Shown here piece by piece: positions 1 through 9,000 of a DNA stretch of 49,022 nucleotides. The stretch is from Glycomyces dulcitolivorans. Its GTDB lineage: Bacteria; Actinomycetota; Actinomycetes; Mycobacteriales; Micromonosporaceae. Position numbers and translations under genes: made by a program. The DNA lies in NCBI RefSeq assembly GCF_003265355.1, contig NZ_QFRW01000323.1:1-49022 (forward strand), written 5' to 3'. The first letter of the stretch is position 1, and each line of letters starts with the position of its first letter. A model generated the notes under the pieces. That model was not told the origin of the DNA. It ran no database searches and was given only the letters and a program-made list of their open reading frames with translations.

Positions 1-3000
1 CGTGCGCCTGGCCGACCTCACCGGCGACGGCCTCCCCGACCTCGTCCTGGCCGACCCCGCCGGGACCCGCTGGTGCGAGGGCCTCGGCCCCGACGGCTTC
101 GCCGCGCCGCGCCTCCTCGAAGGCCCCGGCCCGCACCGGCCCGGCCTCGTCGGCGTCTCCGCGGCCGCGGCCGTCCAGCTCGCCGACATGACCGGCGACG
201 GCCTGCCCGACCTCGTGCGGATCGCCAACGGCGCCGTCACGTACCGGCCCAGCCTCGGCCACGGCCGCTTCGGACCCGAGATCGCCATGGACGACGCCCC
301 CTGGTTCGACTCCCCGGACCGGTTCGACCCCCGCCGCGTCCTCCTCGCCGACCTCGACGGCAACCGCCGCACCGACCTCGTCTACCTCGGCGCCGACGCC
401 GTCCGCCTCTACGCCAACCGCGCCGGCAACGGCTGGGGCCCCGCCCGCGACCTCCCCGGCCTGCCCGCCGCCGACAACCGCCGCTTCGCCTCCGTCGTCG
501 ACCTGCGCGGCACCGGCACCGCCTGCCTCGTCTGGTCCACCGGCCTGCCCAGCGGCACCGCCGCCCCCATGCGCTACATCGACCTGCTCTCGGCCGGGCG
601 CCCGCACCTGCTCACCGGCTACGACAACGGCGTCGGCGCCGAAACGGCCGTCGAGTACCGGCCCTCCACGTACTTCGCGCTGGCCGACGAGCGCGCCGGG
701 CGGCCCTGGCCCGCGACGCTCCCGTTCCCGGTCGCCTGCGCGCACAAGGTGACCCGCACCGACCATGTCCGCGAGACCGTGTTCACCTCCGTCACCTCGT
801 ACCACGACGGCTACTTCGACCCCGTCGAGCGCGAGTTCCGGGGCTTCGGGCTCGTCGAGACCCTCGACACCGAGGCGTTCGCGCTCGACGACCCCGCCGC
901 GTCGCTGGACCAGGCGCCCGTGCTCACCCGCACCTGGTTCCACGCCGGGGCCGCCGCCGGAGCGGGGGAGCGGCTGCTGCACGCGCGCCGGGACCAGTAC
1001 TGGGACAACCCGGTCGGGCCCGAGCCCGCCCTGCCCGAACCGGACCTGCCGCCGGGCCTGGACGACGACGAGTACCGCCAGGCCTGCCGCGCGCTCAAGG
1101 GCGTCGCGCTGCGCACCGAGGTGTACGGCCTCGACGACGCCCCCGAGTCGGTGCACCCCTACTCGGTCAACGAGGCCGCCTACGCCGTCGCGCTGCGCCA
1201 GCCCAAGGGCGCCCGGCGCCACGCGGTGTTCCAGCTGCTGCCCACCGAGGCGGTGACCCGCGTCTACGACCGGCGCCCCGAGGACCCCCGGACCGCCCGC
1301 ACCCTCGTCCTGGAGACCGACGACCTCGGCCTGCCGATCCGCTCCGCCACCGTCTCCCATGGACGATCGATCATCGACCCCGAACTGCCGCAGCCGGTCC
1401 GCGAGGCCCAGGCCCGCACCGGCGGCGGCTACCTGGAGACCGACTACACGCCCGACATCGACGGGCCCGACGTGCGGCGGCTGCGCCAGGTGTGCGAGAC
1501 CCGCGCCTACGAGCTCGCCGGGCTCCCCGCCGGGCACCTCACCGCATCCGAAGTGGACGCCTTCGCGCTCGCCGCCGAACGCGTCCCCTACGAGGCGGTC
1601 GACGAGGACGGCACCGTGCCGACCCCCGACGGCCCCGTCCTGCGCCTGACCGGCCGCGCCCAGGTCCTGTTCCGCGCCGACGACCTCACCGGCCCGCTCC
1701 CGCTCGGCGTCCACGACACCCTCGGCCTGTCCTACCGCACCCGCCGCCTCGTCTTCACCGACGGCCTCGTCGCCGCCCACTACGACGGGTCCGTCGACGC
1801 CGCCGAGCTCACCGGCGCCGGATACGAGCACCTCGACGGAGGCTGGTGGGCCCCTTCGGGAACCGCCCTGTACGCCCCCGACGCCGCCGCCCACTTCTAC
1901 CTGCCCTCCGGCGCCGAGGACCCGCTCGGGGTCGCCACCGAGATCGAACGCGACGTCCACGACCTCGCCGTCACCGTCACCCGCGACGTCCTCGGCCGCG
2001 AGGTCCGCACCGAGCACGACTACCGGGTCCTCGCCCCGCGCCTGGCCGTCGACCCCGCCGGGAACCGCGCCGAAACCGTCTACGACGCCCTCGGCGCCCC
2101 CGTCGCCAGCGCCCTCCTCGGCAAGGCCGGCGACACCGGCATGGACACCCTCGACGCCCCCACGGCCACCATGGACTACGACCTGTTCGCCTGGGCCGAC
2201 CGGCAGGAGCCCGTCAGCGTGCGCCGCCGCCACCGCGAGCGCCACGGCGACCCCGCCGCCGAATGGCGCGAGACCTACGCCTACTTCGACGGCTCCGGCA
2301 CGGCCGTTCTCGTAAAGGCCCGCGCCGCCGCCGGGCCCGCCCGCACCTGGGACCCCGTGTCGGGCACCGTGACCGAGGCCCACGCCGACCCGCGCTGGAT
2401 CGGCGGCGGCCGCGGCGTCTTCAACAACAAGGGCCTGGCGGTCAAGCAGTACGAGCCGTACTTCTCGGCCACCCACGAGTTCGAGTCCGCGACCGCGCTC
2501 GTCCAGACCGGCGTCACCGCCGTCACCCGCTACGACCCCATCGGGAGGGTCCTGCGCGTCGACCACCCGGACGGCACGTTCGCGCGCACCGAGACCGGCC
2601 CCTGGGGCACGGTCGCGCACGGTCCGGGCGACACCGTCCTCGACAGCGCCTGGTACGCCGAGCGCGGCAGCCCCGACCCCGCCGGCCCCGAGCCGGCCGA
2701 CGCCGAGGAGCGGGCGGCGTGGATCGCCGCCCAGCACGCGGGCACCCCCGGGCGCACCCACACGGACGCCTTGGGCCGCACCGTCCTCACCGTCTCCGAC
2801 AACGGGAACGGCGACCTGCGGACCCTGCGCGGCGAGGCCGACGCCACCGGCGGCTTCAGCCGCCAGTTCGACGCCCGCGGCCGCGAGTTCACCTCCGGGG
2901 TCGCCGACCTCACCGGCGCCTCCCTGCGCGGCGAGTCGGCCGAGCGGGGCCGGCGCTGGCACCTCTCGGACGTCGCCGGGCGGCTCGTGCGCGCCTGGGA

Positions 3001-6000
3001 CGAGTACGGGCGCTCCAGCCGCATCGAGTACGACGCCGCGCACCGGCCCGTCGCCACGTACGCGACCGAGCCCGGCGAGGCCGAGACCGTCGTGGGCCGC
3101 GTCGTCTACGGCGAGGCGCACCCCGAAGCGGCGCAGAGGAACCTGACCGGCAAGATCCACATGGTCTTCGACGCGGCGGGCGCGGTCGTCTTCGAGCGCT
3201 TCGACCCTAAGGGCGCGCCCCTCGAAGTGGTGCGGCGCCTGTGCGCCGACGCCGAGACCGAGCCCGACTGGCAGGACCTGGTCGGCCTCGACGACCCCGC
3301 GCTGGTCATGGCCGCCGCCGAGCCCCTCCTGGAGCCCGTGTCGGAGGCGGTCGGCACCGGCGCCGCCTTCGACGCGCTCGGGCGCCCCGAGTCGATCACC
3401 ATGGCAGACGGGACGGTCCTCCAGCCGACGTACGACCCGTCCGGGCTCATCGCCGAGCTGCGCGCCCAGATCGGCGGCACCGGCCCCTTCCGGACCTACC
3501 TCGCCGGGCAGGAGCACGACGCCCTCGGGCGCCGCTCGCTCGCCGTGTACGGCAACGGCCTCGCCACCGCCTACACCTACGACGCCTTGCACCGCAGGGT
3601 CACCGGCATCCGGACCGCCCCCGAAGGCGGCGGGGACGCCGTCCAGGACCTCCACTACGTGTACGACGCGGGCGGGCACCTCGTCGAGGTCGACGACGGC
3701 GCCCAGCAGTCCCTGTTCTTCAACGGCGCGTTCGTGTCCCCGCGCATGCGGTTCCGCCACGACGCCATCGGCCAGCTCGTGGAGGCCACCGGCCGCGAGC
3801 ACGCCGCCAACGGCCAGACCGGCCCCGGCGACCCGGTCGGCGCGCCCCTGCCGCACCCCAACGACGTCCTCGCCGTGCGCACCTACCGCCAGGAGTACGA
3901 GTACGACGACCTCGGCAACCTGACGACCATGCGCCACATCGCGAACGGCGGCGGCGGATGGACCCGCCGCTACCGGTACGAGCACGACGCCGACCCCGCG
4001 AACCGGCAGAACCGCCTCGCCGCCACCAGCGCGCCCGGCGACGACCCGGACGGCCCCTACACGCACGCCTACACCCACGACGCCTACGGGAACCTCACCT
4101 CCGCCCCGCACCTGGCCGCCCTCGACTGGGACCGGAGCGGGCGCCTGCGCCGCGCCGACCTCGGCGGCGGCGGCACCGCCTGGTACACCTACGACGGCAG
4201 CGGCGCGCGCCTGCGCAAGACGATCCAGCGCCAGGGCGGCCTGCGCACCGAGCGCCGCTACCTCGGCGCCGTCGAGATCTACCGGGAGTGGATGAACGGC
4301 GTCCTGCGCCTGGAGCGGCGCACCGTCCACCTCGCCGACGAGACCGGCTCCTTCGCCTCGGCCGAGGTCCTCGTCCACGACCCGGGCGGCATCGGCGGCG
4401 CCGCGGTCGGCGAGGTCGTCATCAGGTACCGGTGCGGCAACCACCTCGGATCGGCCACAGTGGAGACCGACGACGGCGGGGCCGTCATCTCCTACGAGGA
4501 GTACCACCCCTACGGCTCCACCGCCTACCGCGCCTCCCGCCCCGGCACCGACCTCGGCCTCAAGCGCTACCGCTTCCACGGCAAGGAGCGCGACGACGAG
4601 ACCGGCCTCGACAGCTTCGGCGCCCGCTACTACGCGTCCTGGCTCGGCCGCTGGACCAGCGCCGACCCCGCCGGCACCACCGCCGGACCCAACCTCTACC
4701 GCTACTGCGGCAACGACCCCTCCGGCCGCGTCGACCCCACCGGCACCCAGGACCACCCGCCCGGCCGACCCGACAGCCGCGTCACCGTCGGGTTCCCCTC
4801 CGCCGACCCCGCCGTGTGGAACAACCCGAACTCCACCCCCGCCGACATCCTCCGCGAGGCCCAGAAGGACTACCCGCACCTGCGCGAGACGCCCCGCTTC
4901 GAGTTCGGCCAGTGGTTCTTCCCCGACCTCAGCGTCGACGAGAACGGCGACGTGGAGGTCCCCGGCACCGGCTCCGGCGACACCCCCGGCGAGGACCCCG
5001 CGCCCGCCACCGACGCCGGAGCGGGCGCCGGGACCGGTGCGGGCGAAGGCGAAGGGGAGGGCGACACCGGCGGCGACGCCGGGGACGGGGGCACCGGAGG
5101 CGACGCAGGCACGGGCGACGGCGGCACGGGGGACACCGACGCCGACGTCAGCGGCTCGCCCGGCGACGACGAGGGCACCCCCGGGACCCTCGGCACCTCC
5201 ACCAGCCTCGTGCCCTCCGCCGTCGAGCGGTTCATCTGGAACTTCCCCTTCCCCAACCAGGGCGTCCCCGGCTCGCGCCGCGGCCAGATCCTCGAATGGC
5301 TCGCCGGCGTCCCCTGGCGCGACAACACCGCCGGGCACGACGTCGTCACCGCCACCGAAGTGCGCCAGATCAAGTCGACCGCCCAGCTCGACGAGGTCGG
5401 CGACATCACCCGCGCCGCCACCCGCGACGCCGCCAGGTCCATCGCGGGCGACCCCAACCTCTCCGGCCGCAACCCCCGCGCCGTGATCATCACCGAGACC
5501 GACGTCCCCGTCGCCGTCGGCGACGCCATCACCGACGCCCTCGTCCCCAACACCCGCGGCCGCCCCCGCTCCGTCCCCGCCGGCGCGCTGCCCCCCGAGC
5601 ACATCCGCGGTTTCCCCGGGAACGCCGGCGCCGGCGCCCGGGTCCTCACCGGCGTCGGCACCGCCCTGTCCGCGGCCGCCCTCGCCTACGACATCTACCA
5701 GGGCGACTACGCCATGGCCGTCGGCGACGCCCTCGGGACCGTCGGCGGCGGGCTCGAACTGTACGCACTGGCCGCGCCGGGGGCCACGGTCGCCGGCGTC
5801 AGCGCCATGACCGCCGGGCTCGTCGTCGGCGGCCTCGGCATCGCCGTCACCTCCGGCATCAGCGGCTACCGCGCCTACCAGCGCGGCGACACCGCGGGCG
5901 TCGTCGCCGGCGCCGTGGGCGTCGGGGCCGGACTCGCCATCGCGGCCGGGGCGATCGGCATCGCCGCGGGGATCGCGGGCGCGCCCGTCCTCCTCGCCGT

Positions 6001-6064
6001 CGGCATCGTCGCGGCCATCGGCGTCGGCATCTACCACCTCGGGGACTTCTTCGACTGGTGGTGA
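1..6064 (+). CDS. Tc toxin TcB-TcC fusion (SpvB/Rhs cage with C-terminal effector), 5' partial
   Basis: The frame is open from the window edge, so the true start lies upstream; the first GTG at position 2 is probably internal. The 2020 visible residues begin with FG-GAP/VCBS-like repeats (LTGDGLPDLV twice, then DLDGNRRTDLV) and a TcB/SpvB middle section (TGYDNGVGAETAVEYRPSTY, EREFRGFG). A long YD-repeat Rhs region follows, and the Rhs core lies near residues 1520-1580 (YRFHGKERDDETGLDSFGAR, LGRWTSADP, DPSGRVDPTG). In Tc toxins B and C form a closed shell that self-cleaves after this core and holds the unfolded effector until TcA injects it. The last about 440 residues are the variable effector: an acidic Gly/Asp/Thr-rich linker, a possible nuclease core, and a very hydrophobic Gly/Ala-rich tail ending FFDWW. 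The stop is 31 bp before the TcA start. Identity as TcB-TcC is secure; the effector activity is inference. Confidence 0.93.
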   Translation, partial: VRLADLTGDGLPDLVLADPAGTRWCEGLGPDGFAAPRLLEGPGPHRPGLVGVSAAAAVQLADMTGDGLPDLVRIANGAVTYRPSLGHGRFGPEIAMDDAPWFDSPDRFDPRRVLLADLDGNRRTDLVYLGADAVRLYANRAGNGWGPARDLPGLPAADNRRFASVVDLRGTGTACLVWSTGLPSGTAAPMRYIDLLSAGRPHLLTGYDNGVGAETAVEYRPSTYFALADERAGRPWPATLPFPVACAHKVTRTDHVRETVFTSVTSYHDGYFDPVEREFRGFGLVETLDTEAFALDDPAASLDQAPVLTRTWFHAGAAAGAGERLLHARRDQYWDNPVGPEPALPEPDLPPGLDDDEYRQACRALKGVALRTEVYGLDDAPESVHPYSVNEAAYAVALRQPKGARRHAVFQLLPTEAVTRVYDRRPEDPRTARTLVLETDDLGLPIRSATVSHGRSIIDPELPQPVREAQARTGGGYLETDYTPDIDGPDVRRLRQVCETRAYELAGLPAGHLTASEVDAFALAAERVPYEAVDEDGTVPTPDGPVLRLTGRAQVLFRADDLTGPLPLGVHDTLGLSYRTRRLVFTDGLVAAHYDGSVDAAELTGAGYEHLDGGWWAPSGTALYAPDAAAHFYLPSGAEDPLGVATEIERDVHDLAVTVTRDVLGREVRTEHDYRVLAPRLAVDPAGNRAETVYDALGAPVASALLGKAGDTGMDTLDAPTATMDYDLFAWADRQEPVSVRRRHRERHGDPAAEWRETYAYFDGSGTAVLVKARAAAGPARTWDPVSGTVTEAHADPRWIGGGRGVFNNKGLAVKQYEPYFSATHEFESATALVQTGVTAVTRYDPIGRVLRVDHPDGTFARTETGPWGTVAHGPGDTVLDSAWYAERGSPDPAGPEPADAEERAAWIAAQHAGTPGRTHTDALGRTVLTVSDNGNGDLRTLRGEADATGGFSRQFDARGREFTSGVADLTGASLRGESAERGRRWHLSDVAGRLVRAWDEYGRSSRIEYDAAHRPVATYATEPGEAETVVGRVVYGEAHPEAAQRNLTGKIHMVFDAAGAVVFERFDPKGAPLEVVRRLCADAETEPDWQDLVGLDDPALVMAAAEPLLEPVSEAVGTGAAFDALGRPESITMADGTVLQPTYDPSGLIAELRAQIGGTGPFRTYLAGQEHDALGRRSLAVYGNGLATAYTYDALHRRVTGIRTAPEGGGDAVQDLHYVYDAGGHLVEVDDGAQQSLFFNGAFVSPRMRFRHDAIGQLVEATGREHAANGQTGPGDPVGAPLPHPNDVLAVRTYRQEYEYDDLGNLTTMRHIANGGGGWTRRYRYEHDADPANRQNRLAATSAPGDDPDGPYTHAYTHDAYGNLTSAPHLAALDWDRSGRLRRADLGGGGTAWYTYDGSGARLRKTIQRQGGLRTERRYLGAVEIYREWMNGVLRLERRTVHLADETGSFASAEVLVHDPGGIGGAAVGEVVIRYRCGNHLGSATVETDDGGAVISYEEYHPYGSTAYRASRPGTDLGLKRYRFHGKERDDETGLDSFGARYYASWLGRWTSADPAGTTAGPNLYRYCGNDPSGRVDPTGTQDHPPGRPDSRVTVGFPSADPAVWNNPNSTPADILREAQKDYPHLRETPRFEFGQWFFPDLSVDENGDVEVPGTGSGDTPGEDPAPATDAGAGAGTGAGEGEGEGDTGGDAGDGGTGGDAGTGDGGTGDTDADVSGSPGDDEGTPGTLGTSTSLVPSAVERFIWNFPFPNQGVPGSRRGQILEWLAGVPWRDNTAGHDVVTATEVRQIKSTAQLDEVGDITRAATRDAARSIAGDPNLSGRNPRAVIITETDVPVAVGDAITDALVPNTRGRPRSVPAGALPPEHIRGFPGNAGAGARVLTGVGTALSAAALAYDIYQGDYAMAVGDALGTVGGGLELYALAAPGATVAGVSAMTAGLVVGGLGIAVTSGISGYRAYQRGDTAGVVAGAVGVGAGLAIAAGAIGIAAGIAGAPVLLAVGIVAAIGVGIYHLGDFFDWW
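5275..5530 (+). other. Putative PD-(D/E)xK-type nuclease core in the TcC effector
   Basis: After the acidic linker the sequence RRGQILEWLAG, then HDVV, then EVRQIKST gives Glu1765, Asp1780 and Gln1789-x-Lys1791 (numbered from the first visible codon). This order (E, D, Q/E-x-K) is that of restriction-endonuclease-fold toxin domains found at Rhs and polymorphic toxin C-termini. The match is by pattern only, and the domain could belong to another fold. Confidence 0.45.
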
Positions 6065-6095
6065 CCCCGCCACCCCACCCAGAAAGGCGCAGGAC

Positions 6096-9000
6096 ATGAA
6101 CCAGCCGAAGCGGCACTTCAGCCCCGAGGCGATCCGCAGGCTCGCGCTGCCGGTCGAGACCGCCGCGGCCCCGCCCGGAGCGGACCCGGACCGCACCATG
6201 GCCATCCAGCTCCCCGGCTTCACCGAGGAGCCCACCGGCAAGGACGTCGCCGCCCTCCAGGCGTCCCTGGTGCGCCTGCGCCACGGCATCGAGGCCGACG
6301 AACTCGCCGAGTCCCGCCTCGGACCGTCCACAAGGGAAGCCGTGCGCCGCCTCCAGGCCTCCGCGGGCCTCATGCGCACCGGCGTCGTCACCCCCGAGAC
6401 CGCCGGGCAGATCAAACGCGAGCTCGAACACCGCTACTTCACCGACGCCCCCCACCGCGCCGCCAAGATCCAGGGCCTCCTCACCGCCCTCGGCCACCAG
6501 ATCGACCCCGGCGAACTCTCCGGCCGCCGCGTCGGCACCACGACCGCCGCCGCCATCCAGCAGTTCCGCCAGCGCACGAAATCGCGCGGCGTCTCCTGGT
6601 GGCTCGACGAGGCCCTCGTCGAACGCCTCCGCGCCGAAGCCCTCCAGGCCCGCCTCGGCTCGCGCACCCAGTTCGGCAAGGCCCAGCGGACCCTCGTGCG
6701 CGCCTTGGGAATCGCCAAACTCGACGTCCAGGTCGGCGCCGACGAGCTCAACGCCCGCCAGGCCGGACCCGGCACCCAGGCCGCGCTGCGCGCCTTCCAG
6801 GCCAAGTACCGCCTCCCCGCGTCCGGGCGCTTCGACCTCGCCACCATGGACAAGCTCGAAGCCGTCGCCGCCTCACGCCCCGCCCCCGCCAAGACCCTCA
6901 AGGTCAAGTCCGCCCTCGGACTCGGCACCCTCAAGCGCCAGGCCAAGCTCAACATGCGCGGCGGCCACGTCGCCGCCGCCCAGCAGGCCCTCGCCCACTT
7001 CGGCTACCCGGTCCCCATGTCCGAGCACGGCGAGGCCCGCTACGGCAAGGCCACCCGCCAGGCCGTCCTCAAGTTCCAGGCCGACAAGCACCTGCCCGCT
7101 ACCGGCCAGCTCGACGGGCCCACGGTCAAAGCCCTCAACGCCGACATCCTCGCCGCCCTCCCCGCGAGCGAGCAGCCCGCCGCCCGCTACCGTCTGCGCG
7201 GGTCCGTGCGCGACGAGCGCTGGCGGCCGGTCAAGGGCGCCAAGGTCCGCCTCGCGTTCCGGTCCCTCGCAGGCGAAGGCCAGACCCTCGCGCAGCGCGT
7301 CACGAGCGAGTCCGGGTTCTACGACCTGCCGTACGACCCGCCGCGCGACCCCGACACGAAGGAGGTCGTCAAGCCCCTCCACCTCGCCGTCACCTTCACC
7401 GGCCCCGACGGCGCGGCCCTCGGCTCGCGGATCCTGTTCAACCCCACGCCCATCCAGTGGACCAACCAGACTCTCGGCGACCGCCCCTACCGCGGTCCGT
7501 CCCTCTACGAGACGCAGCGGGCCGCGCTCGACGCCGTGCTCGGCGCGCTCGGCGTCACCGACCTCGTCGAGGACGGCGACCGCAACGACGTCACCGTCGC
7601 CGCCCTCGAATCCGGGCTCACCCAGTACGAGGTCATGCGCCTGGTCCTGGCCGTGCGCGCCGCCAAGCACGTCGGCCACCCGGCCCTCGGCGCCGCCCTC
7701 TACTTCGGATTCATCGCCCAGGGCCTGCCCGGGACCCTCCCCGAGGAGCTCCTCACCGCCACCGACGAGTGGACCCGCATCGACGAGCTCACCGCCACCA
7801 CCGCCTCCGGAATCCTCCTGCTGGGCCCCGAGAAGCAGGCCGAGGCGTTCGCGCGCGCCGCCGACGACAACCTCGTCCCCATCGGCATCGTCCGCGACGA
7901 GGAGGCCGTCCTCACCGCGCTCACCGCCCGCTCGGTCACCGCCGCCCTCGACGCCCCGCCCGTCGGCGGCGACGCCACCCTGCGCCAGCTCCTCGACTCC
8001 TCCAAACTCCAAGCGGCCCACTACGACAGCGTCGCCGCCATGCTCCTGGGCCACGGCGAGCCCAGCGAGGCGTTCTGGACCGACCTCACCGGCGCCGCGG
8101 CCGACCTCGGCGGCGGGGACGTGGTCGCCGACGTCGCCGCCGCCGTCGAGACCGCCGCCATCGCCGGCGGCCACGGCCCCACCGCCGCCCTCCTCAAGGC
8201 CCGCATCGACGACCCCGACCTGGCCGGCATCACCACCACCCGCCACCTCGCCCGCCTCTCCACCGAGGAATGGGACGCCGTCGTCGCCGACGCCGGACAC
8301 CCCGCCGACGAGACCCCGGACGCCTTCGCCCGCAAGCTCGAAGCCACCGCCGCCGCCCACTACCCGACCACCGCCCTCATCGCCGAACTCGGCCGCACCG
8401 ACGGCCACGGCCTCGCCCTCGTCGACCAGGCCGCCGCCTTCATCGACGCCCACCCCGACCTCGAACTGCGCGCCACCGGCCTCGACGCCTACGTCCGCAG
8501 CGCCTCCCTCGACATCGACGCCGACCTGCGCGGCGAGATGCGCGTCCAGCAGCGCGTCGTCCGCCTCGCCCCCACCCACAAGGCCGGGGCCGCCCTCCTC
8601 GCCGAGCACCTCCACTCCGCCGGCCAGATCGCCGCCCTCGACCGCACCGAACTCGCCGCGAAACTCAAGACCCACCCCGGCGTCGACGACATCGCCGTCG
8701 CGAACATCCACTCCAGCGCCCAGATCGCCTACGCCCACGTCCTCTCCCAGGTCGCCTCCTTCCAGTCCGACCACGCCCCCGGCCAGTTCCAGGTCTTCGG
8801 CCCCCAGCAGATCACCCTCGCCGACGCCACCGGCGTCCTCGGCGACGTCCCCGACCTCGCCCTCCTCTTCGGCGGCCTCGACTACTGCGAATGCGGCCAC
8901 TGCGAATCCGTGTATGGCCCCGCCGCCTACCTCGCCGACCTCCTCCGGTTCCTCTCCACCCGCCCCGCCAAGACCACCGGCCCTGCCACCGTCCTCTCCG

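Noticed and set aside
3241-6099. Arg/Pro/His-rich plus-strand frame overlapping the TcC end
   Set aside because: It has no domain and is a shifted reading of the Rhs gene, whose core motif and stop are intact in the other frame.
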